From the NCBI GenBank assembly GCA_963777895.1, contig CAVZSF010000002.1, positions 124,001 through 188,000 of the forward strand: 64,000 bases of DNA. Reading direction: 5' to 3'. This document shows positions 25,539 to 33,996 of this stretch, in pieces. The translations under genes and the position numbers were made by a program. Under the pieces are notes generated by a model. The model was given only the letters and a program-made list of their open reading frames with translations. It searched no databases and was not told the DNA's origin. The first letter of the stretch is position 1, and each line of letters opens with the position of its first letter. Source of the DNA: UBA2241 sp963777895. Lineage in GTDB: Bacteria > Actinomycetota > Thermoleophilia > UBA2241.

Positions 25539-26975
25539 GTGAGCCCCCGGGGCACCCCCCGCGAGGCCGAGCTGGAGCCGGCACCCTGGGTGTCGGCACG
25601 GCCGGAGCGGCGGGGCGCCGAGCGGCGTTCCGCCGAACGCCGCTCGGCGCCCCGCCGCACGAGCGCCCGCGAGACCGCAGAAGATCGCCGTGCGGCTGAA
25701 CGCCGCGCCGACGAGCGCCGGCGGGCCCAGCGCCGCTCGGGCGAGCCCGCGGCCGCCCGGCGGCCGGTCTCAGACCACGCCGAGCTCGTCCCCGGCGTCA
25801 TCGAGCGCCGCGTGCTCTTGCTGGCGACGACGCTGCTGCTGCTCTACGGCCTCGTGATGGCGTACAGCGCCTCGGCCGCCGAGGCGTATTTCGACCACGG
25901 CAACAGCTTCTACTACTTCGGCCGCCAGCTCCTCTTCGCTGTGGCCGGCGTGGTCGCCATGGTCGCGCTGTCGCGCATCGACTTCGCCGTCTGGCGGCGC
26001 CTCTCCGGACTGCTGTACGCCGGCGCCGGTGTCCTCACCCTGCTGACCCTCGTGCCGGGCATCGGCATGCAGATCCGCGGCGCGCGCCGCTGGCTCGACA
26101 CGGGCTTCGTGTCGATCCAGCCCAGCGAGTTCGCCAAGCTCGCCGTGATCGTGCTGCTCGCTGCCCTCATCGCGCGGCGGCCGGAGGCGATCCGCACGCC
26201 CTCGGGCTTCTTCCGGCTTTTCGTGGTCGGCATCCTGCCGTTCGGGATCGTTGTCGGACTGCTGCAGAAGGACCTCGGCACGACGCTCGTGTTGTGCGTG
26301 GGAGCCGCGACGCTCTTCATCGCCGCGGGGGCGCGCTGGCGCCATCTGCTGACGCTCGCGCTGCTCGCCGTGCTACTCGTGGGCCTGCTCATCATGGTGG
26401 AGCCCTACCGGATGGAGCGCATCACCGCCTTCCTGCACCCGGAGGACTACCAGCAGACCAGCAGCTTCCAGGCGACCCAGTCGCTTCTGTCCATCGCCTC
26501 GGGTCACGTCTTCGGCGTGGGTCTTGGCGACTCGGTGCAGAAGTTCGGCTACCTGCCGGACCAGACCACGGACATGATCACGGGCATCATCGGGGAGGAG
26601 CTGGGCCTCGTCGGACTGCTGCTGCTCATCGGCCTGTACGTCTTCCTTGCCTGGACGATCTTCCGCATCGCGCTCTCGTGTCGCGAGCTCTTCGGCAAGC
26701 TCCTGGCCGTCGGCATCGGCGGCCTTATCGTGGGGCAGGCCTTCATCAACATCGGCGCGGCGCTGAGCGTGGTGCCGCTCACGGGCGTGCCGCTGCCGCT
26801 GGTCTCCATCGGCGGGACCAGCCTGCTGGCGGTGCTCGCCGGCGTCGGGATCCTGCTCAACATCGCCACGAACCGAAGGAGCTTCATTGTCGTCAGCCGT
26901 CGAGGACCTGACGGTGCTGCTCGCCGCCGGCGGGACGGGGGGTCACCTGTCGCCGGCGCTCGCCGTCGCCGCTGA
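25539..26975 (+). CDS. ftsW: Lipid II polymerase FtsW (SEDS family)
   Basis: 478 residues, longer than most FtsW because of an 88-residue Arg/Ala/Glu-rich cytoplasmic head with repeated ERR(S/G)AERR motifs. About ten membrane helices follow. RGARRWLD, QPSEFAKLA, QKDLGTTLV, QATQSLLSIASGHVFGVGLG, LPDQTTDMI and GVPLPLVSIGGTSLL are SEDS signatures, including the catalytic Asp region. It polymerises septal glycan strands with FtsI. GTG 25539 is the earliest start; GTG 25590 would trim the head. The C-terminus overlaps murG by 89 bases. Confidence 0.93.
   Translation: MSPRGTPREAELEPAPWVSARPERRGAERRSAERRSAPRRTSARETAEDRRAAERRADERRRAQRRSGEPAAARRPVSDHAELVPGVIERRVLLLATTLLLLYGLVMAYSASAAEAYFDHGNSFYYFGRQLLFAVAGVVAMVALSRIDFAVWRRLSGLLYAGAGVLTLLTLVPGIGMQIRGARRWLDTGFVSIQPSEFAKLAVIVLLAALIARRPEAIRTPSGFFRLFVVGILPFGIVVGLLQKDLGTTLVLCVGAATLFIAAGARWRHLLTLALLAVLLVGLLIMVEPYRMERITAFLHPEDYQQTSSFQATQSLLSIASGHVFGVGLGDSVQKFGYLPDQTTDMITGIIGEELGLVGLLLLIGLYVFLAWTIFRIALSCRELFGKLLAVGIGGLIVGQAFINIGAALSVVPLTGVPLPLVSIGGTSLLAVLAGVGILLNIATNRRSFIVVSRRGPDGAARRRRDGGSPVAGARRRR
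25607..25658 (+). repeat. 24-bp perfect inverted repeat in the ftsW coding start
   Basis: Arms 25607-25630 and 25635-25658 are exact reverse complements with a CGCC loop. The stem is nearly all G/C. It encodes part of the ERR-repeat head of FtsW, about 70 bases after the start codon. Confidence 0.95.
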
Positions 26976-27990
26976 GCTCGCCGCGCGCGGCGCGCGCATC
27001 GCCTTCGTCACCACGCCCGCGCAAGCCGAGCTCGTGCCCCGGGAGTACGCCGTCCACACCATCGAGCTGCGCGGCTTCGAGCGGCGCCCCGGTGCGGTGC
27101 GTGCGCACCTGCACACGGCACGCCTGCTGGCGGCCGCCGCGCCGCGCGCGTGGCGGATCCTCGCCACGACGCGCCCCGCGGCGGCCGTCGGCGGCGGCGG
27201 CTACGCGAGCGGCCCCGTCGTCGCTCTCGCCGGGCTGAGGCGCATCCCGGCGCTGGCGCTCGAGGCCGACGCCCACCTGGGCGTCACGAACCGGCTGCTG
27301 CGCCCCTTTGTCGACCGCCTCTGTCTGAGCTTTCCGATCGAGGGGCTTGGGCCGCCTAAGTTCGTGGTCACGGGGCGGCCCCTGGCGGCGAGCCAGCTCG
27401 CGGCGACCCGCGAGCAGGGCCTCGCCGCCTTCGAGCTCGCCCCCGACCGCCCCGTGCTGCTGGTGTTCGGCGGCAGCCAGGGTGCGCAGAGCCTGAACAG
27501 GGCCTGCGTGGACGCCTTCGGCGGGAAACCCCGCGACTTCCAGCTCGTGCACGTCTGCGGCCCCAAGAACCTGGACCAGGTCCGCGCCGAGCTCGAGAGC
27601 CGGGGCGAGCGGTTTGAGGGCTACCGGCTGCTCCCGTACACTGCGCAGCTGGCGGCGGCGATGGCCGCCGCCGACCTGGTGGTGGCACGCGCCGGCGGGT
27701 CCGTCGCCGAGCTCGCCGCGTTGGGACGGCCCGCGGTGCTGGTGCCCTATCCGTACGCGACCGCCGACCACCAGCGCAAGAACGCGGCGTGGATGGCGGC
27801 CGCGGGAGCGGCCGTGCTGGTCGCCGACGACGAGCTCGACGGGGCGCGCCTCGCGCGCCTCGTGGACGAGCTCCTCGGCGACCCGGCGCGTCTCGAGGCG
27901 ATGGCGGCCGCGAGCCGCTCGGTGGGCCGTCCGGACGCCACCGAGCGGGTGGCCGACGAGGTCGAGAAGCTGGTCCGGGCGCGAAATTGA
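26887..27990 (+). CDS. murG: UDP-GlcNAc:lipid I GlcNAc transferase
   Basis: 367 residues, a GT-B glycosyltransferase on the inner membrane face that turns lipid I into lipid II. AAGGTGGHLSPAL is the N-terminal glycine loop, GGGGYASGPV the second, FGGSQGAQSLN the inter-domain motif, and ARAGGSVAELAALGRPAVLVPYP the donor-binding site with its conserved Glu. TTG 26887 is supported by AAGGAG exactly five bases upstream, despite lying inside ftsW. Confidence 0.95.
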   Translation: MSSAVEDLTVLLAAGGTGGHLSPALAVAAELAARGARIAFVTTPAQAELVPREYAVHTIELRGFERRPGAVRAHLHTARLLAAAAPRAWRILATTRPAAAVGGGGYASGPVVALAGLRRIPALALEADAHLGVTNRLLRPFVDRLCLSFPIEGLGPPKFVVTGRPLAASQLAATREQGLAAFELAPDRPVLLVFGGSQGAQSLNRACVDAFGGKPRDFQLVHVCGPKNLDQVRAELESRGERFEGYRLLPYTAQLAAAMAAADLVVARAGGSVAELAALGRPAVLVPYPYATADHQRKNAAWMAAAGAAVLVADDELDGARLARLVDELLGDPARLEAMAAASRSVGRPDATERVADEVEKLVRARN

Positions 27991-28030
27991 GCGTGCCACC
28001 CTACAGGACCCAGGAAGAGGGCAGACCCAG

Positions 28031-29440
28031 ATGACGCCGGCCAGCCAGAGCGCGTTCCCCCAGCCCGTCCACTTCATCGGGATCGGGGGCACCGGCATGA
28101 GCGCGATCGCCCTCGTCCTGCACCAGCTCGGCGTGCGCGTCCAGGGCTCGGACCTCAAGGAGTATCGCTACACACGCATGCTCGCCACGTCGGGCGTGCC
28201 GGTGGCCATCGGCCACAGCGAGGACAACCTGGGGGAGGCCGCCGTGGTGGTGGTCTCCTCGGCCGTGCCGCGGCACAACGTCGAGCTCCGCGCCGCCGAG
28301 CGGCGTGGCATCCCCGTGCTGCGCCGCGCCGAGATGCTGGCGCGCCTCATGGCGCTGCGCCGCGGTATCTCGGTGGCCGGTACCCACGGCAAGACGACGA
28401 CCTCGTCCATGGTCTCCCACGTCCTGCACCATGCCGGCCTGGACCCCACGTACGTGATCGGCGGCGAGCTCAACGACATGGGCTCGAACGCCGGCGCCGG
28501 CCAGGGCGAGTGGCTTGTGGCCGAGACCGACGAGAGCGACGGCAGCCTGCTGTACCTGCGACCCGAGGTCGCCGCCGTGATGAATCTCGAGATGGACCAC
28601 CACGCCAACTACCGCACGCTCGGGGAGATCAAGGAGGTCTTCCGGCGCTTCGTGGCCCTGCTGCCCGAGCACGGCCGTCTGGTGCTCTGTGAGGGCACGG
28701 ACACCGAGTTCCTGCGGACATTGTCCCGCGCGCCGGTGGTCACCGTCGGCATCGGCGCGGGTGACTGGCAGGCCGAGGTCGCGACGGTCGACGCCTTGCG
28801 CAGCGAGTCCATCGTGCGCCGCGACGGACGCGAGCTCGGCGTGCTCACTCTGAAGGTCGGCGGCGAGCACAACATCGTCGACGCTCTCGCCTGTCTGGCG
28901 ATGGTCGAGCACTGCGGCCTCACCTTCGAGCAGGGGGCGGCGGGCCTGGCCACCTTCAGTGGCGCCGCCCGCCGCTTCGACGAGATCGGCAGGCCGCAGG
29001 GCGTCTTCGTCTACGACGACTACTCGCACCATCCCACCGAGATCGAGGCCGCACTGACGGCGGCCAAGCTGGGCGACTACGGCCGCGTCATCGCCTGCTT
29101 CCAGCCGCACCTGTACTCGCGCACGCGCTACTTCCAGGAGGAGCTCGGCGAGGCGCTGACGCTCGCCGATGAAGCCATCGTCACCGACGTCTGCGGCGCC
29201 CGCGAAGAGCCCGAGCCGGGCATCACCGGCAAGCTCGTGGTCGACGCCTACCTGCGCCGGCGTCCGGGCGGGCCCGTCTTCTACATGCCGCGCAAGAGCG
29301 ACGCCGTGCGCTTCCTGGCCCAGAGGGCCCGCCCCGGCGACCTGGTCCTCACCCTGGGTTGTGGCGACGTCTATACGATCGCCGACGACCTCGTCGCCAC
29401 GCTCGGCGGTCAAGGAGATGAGGGCGCCGGCGGCGAATAG
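28031..29440 (+). CDS. murC: UDP-MurNAc:L-Ala ligase
   Basis: 469 residues. HFIGIGGTGMS (UDP-binding), VAGTHGKTTTSSM (P-loop), ETDESDGSLL, NLEMDHHANY and YDDYSHHPTEI are MurC signatures; FQPHLYSRT lies in the C-terminal domain. It catalyses the first peptide-stem step. The order murG-murC-ftsQ is the usual Gram-positive one. ATG 28031 sits 40 bases after murG, with a GAGGG-like RBS at slightly long spacing. Confidence 0.95.
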   Translation: MTPASQSAFPQPVHFIGIGGTGMSAIALVLHQLGVRVQGSDLKEYRYTRMLATSGVPVAIGHSEDNLGEAAVVVVSSAVPRHNVELRAAERRGIPVLRRAEMLARLMALRRGISVAGTHGKTTTSSMVSHVLHHAGLDPTYVIGGELNDMGSNAGAGQGEWLVAETDESDGSLLYLRPEVAAVMNLEMDHHANYRTLGEIKEVFRRFVALLPEHGRLVLCEGTDTEFLRTLSRAPVVTVGIGAGDWQAEVATVDALRSESIVRRDGRELGVLTLKVGGEHNIVDALACLAMVEHCGLTFEQGAAGLATFSGAARRFDEIGRPQGVFVYDDYSHHPTEIEAALTAAKLGDYGRVIACFQPHLYSRTRYFQEELGEALTLADEAIVTDVCGAREEPEPGITGKLVVDAYLRRRPGGPVFYMPRKSDAVRFLAQRARPGDLVLTLGCGDVYTIADDLVATLGGQGDEGAGGE

Positions 29441-29478
29441 CCTGCCGAGACCAGTCTCCACGACCGAGCCGAGCGCCT

Positions 29479-30523
29479 ATGTCCAAACGAGGCGGTTCGT
29501 TCCGCTTCCGCATCCTGCCGTCAGTCCTGCTGACAGCGGCGATCCTGCTGCTGCCGGCGATGCTGTACGCCTGGGGCCGGCAGGCCGAATCGTTCGAGGT
29601 CCGGCAGGTCAGGGTGACGGGGGCGAAGCGGCTCGAGCGCCGCGAGGTCGTGCGTCTGCTGCGGCGCGACTACCTGGGCGCCAACCTGTTCACGGTGACC
29701 CGTGGCGACGTCCTCGAGACGCTCGACAAGCTGCCCTACCTCGCGGGCGTCGTGATCGACCGTCAGTTCCCGACCACCCTGCGCGTCAGGGTCATCGAGT
29801 ACGACCCAGCCGCGTATGTGCTCTCCCGGGACCGCTGGTACGTCGTCTCCGACACGGGCCACGTGATCGACCAACTGGCGGCCCGGGAGGCGACACTGAC
29901 CGGTGAGACCGGGGGCGCGGCCGAAGACGAAGCCGCCGCGCAGGAGACCCTGGTGGACGGCGTGCCTCCTCAGAACGCGGCGGAGGCGAGCGCCACGCCG
30001 GTGGCGTCGGCTTCCCCCACGGCTTCGGCCTCCGCGTCGAGTGTGCCGGAGGCTTCGTGCGTCGACGACGGCAGTCGGCGGCCGGCGGCGACGACCGACG
30101 GACGCCGCCTCGGCGGCGGCCTCCGGCACGGACAGCACCGATCCCGCCGCCGTGGCCGCCGCTCTCGATCGCGGCCCCGGTGGCGCGAAGCTCGTCCTGC
30201 CGCGCATCGCGTCGCAGGAGAGGCTCAAGACCGGGAAGGCCGTGCGCGACGAGGATCTGCGGGCGGCGCTCGCTGTCCTGACTGGGCTGCCCGGCACAGT
30301 CGGCCGCCGCGTGCGCGTCGTCGACGTCCAACCGGGAGGCCAGGTCACGCTGTCGCTGGACGCCGGGCTCGAGGTCGAGTTCGGCGACACGACGCGGCTG
30401 GTGGCCAAGGCGCTCGCGCTGCGCGCCGTGCTCCAGGCCTACGACCGGCGACACGTGCACCCCACCTTCGTCGACGTGTCGATCCCCGACCGACCCCTCG
30501 GGAGACCGCGTCTCACGTCGTAG
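29479..30523 (+). CDS. ftsQ: Cell division protein FtsQ (one frameshift in linker)
   Basis: About 347 residues if one extra base is removed. The start is basic, with a membrane helix at about 12-33. The POTRA domain (FEVRQVRVTGAKRLERREV ... YLAGVVIDRQFPTTLRVRVIE) and the start of the FtsQ beta domain (WYVVSDTGHVIDQL) are in the first frame. An Ala/Ser/Glu-rich insert of about 90 residues then follows. The frame must move +1 between about 30050 and 30110 to reach the rest: LVLPRIASQERLKTGKAV ... QVTLSLDAGLEVEFGDTTRL ... VDVSIPDRP. It bridges FtsL and other divisome parts. The gene is usually essential in this context, so a sequencing indel is the simplest reading. Confidence 0.8.
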
Positions 30524-30573
30524 TCGAGACTCCGCGCTCCGGCAGTGGCCGGACGCCGAACACCCCGTCTCGA

Positions 30574-30603
30574 TTGACGCGGTCCCGCACGCGTCAGTAT
30601 GCT
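30574..30603 (+). promoter_or_regulatory. ftsZ promoter
   Basis: TTGACG (30574-30579), 18-base spacer, TATGCT (30598-30603). This is the best sigma-70-like promoter in the window. It gives a 5' leader of about 165 bases, allowing ftsZ its own control apart from the mur genes. Confidence 0.7.
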
Positions 30604-30635
30604 AGGTCATCGGCTCGTTCGAGTCGGAGGGCAGG

Positions 30636-30653
30636 GTTTTCGAGAGAGAAAAC
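30636..30653 (+). promoter_or_regulatory. Inverted repeat in the ftsZ leader
   Basis: GTTTTC and GAAAAC with a 6-base purine spacer. This AT-rich perfect dyad is unusual in DNA of this composition and lies 30 bases downstream of the likely start site. It could be an operator or an RNA hairpin. Confidence 0.45.
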
Positions 30654-30773
30654 GCCTGCATGCGGGCTGCTGGGGGGCGCATCCGGGCAGGTGGGCGGAC
30701 ACACCCTCGAGTGCAGGTTGAGTCTTCGGCAACGGCTGTCGGCGAGTTTCGACCACGACAGGAGGCTAGGCAG

Positions 30774-31859
30774 ATGATCGACGGTTCCGCGAACTATCTG
30801 GCCGTGATCAAGGTGGTCGGCGTCGGCGGCGGCGGCACCAACGCCGTCAACAGGATGGTCGACGCCGGTCTGCGCGGCGTCGAGTTCATCGCGGTCAACA
30901 CCGACGCCCAGGCGCTGCAGATGTGCGACGCCGACGTCAAGATCCACATCGGCAGCAAGATCACGCGCGGGCTGGGCGCCGGGGCGAACCCGACGATCGG
31001 CTACCAGGCCGCCATGGAGAGCAAGGACGAGCTGCGCGACGCCCTCAAGGGCGCCGACATGGTGTTCGTCACGGCCGGCAAGGGCGGTGGCACCGGCACC
31101 GGTGCGGCGCCCGTCATAGCCGAGCTGGCCAAAGAGCTCGGCGCCCTCACGGTGGGCGTCGTCACGCGGCCTTTCGCCTTCGAAGGCAAGCGCCGCGCGC
31201 GTCAGGCCGAGGACGGCATCCAGAGCCTGCGCGAGAAGGTCGACACGCTGATCATCATCCCCAACGATCGTCTGCTGCAGGTGGTCGAGCGGCGCACGTC
31301 GGTCATCGAGGCCTTCAAGGTCGCCGACGACGTGCTGCGCCAGGGCGTGCAGGGCATCACCGACCTCATCACGGTGCCCGGCCTCATCAACCTCGACTTC
31401 GCCGACGTGCGCACCATCATGAAGGACGCCGGTTCGGCCCTCATGGGCATCGGCGTGGCCGGCGGCGAGAACCGCGCCGTCGAGGCGGCACGGGCGGCGA
31501 TCAGCTCGCCGCTGCTGGAAGCGAGCGTCGAGGGCGCCCGTGGCATCCTGCTCAACATCACGGGCGGCAGCGACCTCGGGCTTTTCGAGATCAACGAAGC
31601 CGCCGAGATCATCTCGAGCGCCGCCGACAGCGACTGCAACATCATCTTCGGCGCTGTCATCGACCCATCGCTGGGCGACGAGGTGCGCGTGACGGTGATC
31701 GCCACCGGCTTCGATCGCGATGTCGCCCGGGAGGCGCCGCCCAAGGAAGAGGCGCGCAAAGAACCGCAGGGCACGCCGCTGTTCGCCGACGAGAAGAAGC
31801 CGACGTTCGACGTCGACGAGGACGTGCTCGACATCCCGAGCTTCCTGAAGGACCGCTGA
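30774..31859 (+). CDS. ftsZ: Cell division protein FtsZ
   Basis: 361 residues, tubulin-like GTPase forming the Z ring. IKVVGVGGGGTNAVNRM and GGGTGTGAAPV (tubulin signature, GTP loop) and NLDFADVRTIM (T7 catalytic loop with the Asp) are intact. A short acidic linker leads to the C-terminal peptide LDIPSFLKDR, the docking site for FtsW/SepF/other partners. ATG 30774 follows GGAGG by eight bases; a longer in-frame start at 30660 would add a non-conserved Arg-rich head. No ftsA precedes it and no sepF follows. Confidence 0.97.
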   Translation: MIDGSANYLAVIKVVGVGGGGTNAVNRMVDAGLRGVEFIAVNTDAQALQMCDADVKIHIGSKITRGLGAGANPTIGYQAAMESKDELRDALKGADMVFVTAGKGGGTGTGAAPVIAELAKELGALTVGVVTRPFAFEGKRRARQAEDGIQSLREKVDTLIIIPNDRLLQVVERRTSVIEAFKVADDVLRQGVQGITDLITVPGLINLDFADVRTIMKDAGSALMGIGVAGGENRAVEAARAAISSPLLEASVEGARGILLNITGGSDLGLFEINEAAEIISSAADSDCNIIFGAVIDPSLGDEVRVTVIATGFDRDVAREAPPKEEARKEPQGTPLFADEKKPTFDVDEDVLDIPSFLKDR

Positions 31860-31892
31860 CAGAGCGTCACCCGCCCGCAGCGTGAGCCTCTC

Positions 31893-32351
31893 GTGTCGCA
31901 GACGACCGGTCCGGCCGTGACACGGCGCATCCTCGAGCACCCGATCCTCGGGCCTCTCGACGAGCGGCCTGTGGTGCGCCTTTCCGTGGACGGGCGCGGC
32001 GTGGAGGCGCGTGCCGGCGAACCCATCGCCGCCGCGCTCGTCGCGGCCGGCGTGCGCGTCTTCCGCAAGACCAGCAAGCGTGGCGAGCCGCGCCAGCTCT
32101 ACTGCGGCATCGGGCGCTGCACCGACTGCGTGATGGTCGTGGACGGGCAGCCCAACGTGCGCACCTGCGTCACCCCCGTGCGCGAGGGCATGCGGGTCGA
32201 GACGCAGGACGGGCGTGGAGCGTGGGGCCGGCCGAGGGGCGATTCCTCGGACCGGCGGCCGAGCGGCGTGAGCGCCGCGGAATGGTCCGCGCTCCAGGCG
32301 ATGCAGACGAAGGCGCCTCCCGTGGACGGCGAGAAGGGGACGACGGCGTGA
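31893..32351 (+). CDS. (2Fe-2S)-binding protein, HcnA/SoxD-like
   Basis: 152 residues. After RLSVDGRGVEARAGEPIAAAL comes CGIGRCTDC and, twelve residues on, a fourth Cys (RTCVTPV): the plant-ferredoxin-type 2Fe-2S ligand set of small subunits in heterotetrameric amine or imino-acid dehydrogenases (HcnA, OoxA, D-hydroxyproline dehydrogenase gamma). It would pass electrons between flavin centres. The last about 45 residues are low-complexity. GTG start 33 bases after ftsZ; the stop overlaps the next gene (GTGA). Confidence 0.8.
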   Translation: MSQTTGPAVTRRILEHPILGPLDERPVVRLSVDGRGVEARAGEPIAAALVAAGVRVFRKTSKRGEPRQLYCGIGRCTDCVMVVDGQPNVRTCVTPVREGMRVETQDGRGAWGRPRGDSSDRRPSGVSAAEWSALQAMQTKAPPVDGEKGTTA

Positions 32352-33472
32352 GGCACGTCGACGTCGCCGTCGTCGGCGCCGGGCCTGCCGGCCTGTGCGC
32401 GGCCGCGGAGGCAGCCCGACACGGCTGCGAGGTCGCGCTCATCGACGAGAACGCGGCGGCCGGCGGCCAGCTCTTCAAGCAGATCCACAAGTTCTTCGGC
32501 TCGAAGCAGCACCGCGCCGGCCGCCGCGGCATCGACATCGGCGCCGAGCTGCTCGAGGAGGTCGCCGGCCTGGGCGTGCACGTCCGGCTCGGCGCGCCCG
32601 TCTGGGGCGTGTACCAGGGGCGCACGCTGGCCGCCGCCCAGGAGGACGTCTCCTGGCGTCTCCGCGCCTCCGCCATCGTGCTCGCCACCGGCGCCACCGA
32701 GAACGGCCTCGCCTTCCCGGGCTGGACCCTGCCGGGCGTCATGGGCGCGGGCTGCGTGCAGACCATGATGAACGTCCACCGCGTGCTGCCGGGCACACGG
32801 GTCCTGATGGTGGGTTCGGGCAACGTAGGGCTGATCGTCGCCTACCAGCTGCTCCAGGCGGGCGCGCAGGTGGTCGCCGTCGCCGACGTCCTGCCGCGCG
32901 TCGGCGGCTACCCGGTGCACGCCGCCAAGATCGCCCGCGCCGGGGTCGAGATCCTCACCGGCCACACGGTCAAGGACGTCGCTGGCGACGGCATGGTCGA
33001 GGAGGCCACCGTGTGGCAGGTGGACGAGAGCTTCCGTGGCATCCCCGGCACCGAACGCGCTTTCGCGGTGGACTGCGTCGCCGTCGCCGTCGGGCTGACG
33101 CCCATGGCCGAGCTCGCCTGGCTGGCCGGGTGCGACATGTTGTACGTCCCAGAGCTCGGTGGTCACGTGCCCGTACACGACGGGCGCATGGCGACGACGG
33201 CTCCGGGCGTGTTCGTGGCCGGCGACGTCGCCGGCGTCGAGGAGGCGTCGAGCGCCATGGAGGAGGGGCGCGTCGCCGGTGTGTGGGCGGCGCAGGCCGC
33301 GGCGCGGCTGACGGCGGACGAGGCCGCCGCGGCCGCCGCGCCGCACGTCGCCGCCCTCGACGGTCTGCGCAGCGGCCCCTACGGCGCCCACGTCCGGCAG
33401 GGCAAGCAGGCGCTGGTCGACGGCGCCGGCCGGGCGCTGCCCCAGGTGCTGGGCGGCGGAGGCGTGGCGTGA
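32348..33472 (+). CDS. FAD/NAD(P)-dependent oxidoreductase, HcnB-like
   Basis: 374 residues. VAVVGAGPAGLCAA is the N-terminal FAD loop, IDENAAAGGQL follows, and LMVGSGNVGLIVAYQ is the NAD(P)-type loop. TAPGVFVAGDVAGVEEASSAMEEGRVAG is the C-terminal FAD motif. It resembles alpha subunits of hydrogen cyanide synthase, opine oxidase and proline/hydroxyproline dehydrogenases, which pass electrons from an oxidase subunit. The usual C-terminal BFD domain is absent and is encoded separately two genes on. GTG 32348 is coupled to the previous stop. Confidence 0.8.
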   Translation: MRHVDVAVVGAGPAGLCAAAEAARHGCEVALIDENAAAGGQLFKQIHKFFGSKQHRAGRRGIDIGAELLEEVAGLGVHVRLGAPVWGVYQGRTLAAAQEDVSWRLRASAIVLATGATENGLAFPGWTLPGVMGAGCVQTMMNVHRVLPGTRVLMVGSGNVGLIVAYQLLQAGAQVVAVADVLPRVGGYPVHAAKIARAGVEILTGHTVKDVAGDGMVEEATVWQVDESFRGIPGTERAFAVDCVAVAVGLTPMAELAWLAGCDMLYVPELGGHVPVHDGRMATTAPGVFVAGDVAGVEEASSAMEEGRVAGVWAAQAAARLTADEAAAAAAPHVAALDGLRSGPYGAHVRQGKQALVDGAGRALPQVLGGGGVA

Positions 33473-33996
33473 CGTCGCCGGGTAGGGCGGGAGGGCCCAC
33501 AGGCTGCGACGAGCGCGGCTTCTTCACCCTCGAGGAGGTGCTGCGGCTGCCGGGCTGCCCGCCGCTCGACGAGCTGCGCGGACGCCGTCTCGCCGTGGTC
33601 GAGTGCGGCCACGAGATCCCCTGCGACCCCTGCCAGACGGCGTGCCCGACTGGCGCCATCGCGGTGGGCGCCGACATCACGGCGCTCCCGGCGCTCGACC
33701 CGGCCCTGTGCGACGGCTGCGGCGCCTGTCAGGCGATCTGCCCGGGCCTCGCGATCTTCCTCGTCGACAGCACCCGCGAGGACGGCCGGGCCGAGGTCTG
33801 GCTGCCGCACGAGTTCCTGCCGCTGCCGGCGGCGGGCGACGTCGTGCGGCTGCGCGATCGCGGCGGCGCCGTCGTCGGTGAGGGCGAGGTGCGACGCGTG
33901 CGGCGCGGCGCCAAGCTCGACCGCACCGTGATCGTCCACGTCCTCGTCCCGGACGAGCTCGCCATGGTCGTGCGCGCCATCGAGGTGCCCTCGTGA
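33469..33996 (+). CDS. 4Fe-4S ferredoxin-type protein
   Basis: 175 residues. Two cysteine clusters, CGHEIPCDPCQTACPTGAI and CDGCGACQAICPGLAIF, fit two [4Fe-4S] centres. A C-terminal beta-rich part (about 105-175, GDVVRLRDRGGAVVGEGEVRRV) may dock to a partner. The first cluster has an extra Cys four residues ahead of the usual spacing. It is probably the electron carrier of this operon. GTG start overlaps the upstream stop (GTGA). Confidence 0.8.
   Translation: MTSPGRAGGPTGCDERGFFTLEEVLRLPGCPPLDELRGRRLAVVECGHEIPCDPCQTACPTGAIAVGADITALPALDPALCDGCGACQAICPGLAIFLVDSTREDGRAEVWLPHEFLPLPAAGDVVRLRDRGGAVVGEGEVRRVRRGAKLDRTVIVHVLVPDELAMVVRAIEVPS

Noticed and set aside
26893..28158. A 421-codon minus-strand ORF over murG/murC
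   Set aside because: High-GC antisense shadow; murG and murC motifs are complete on the plus strand.
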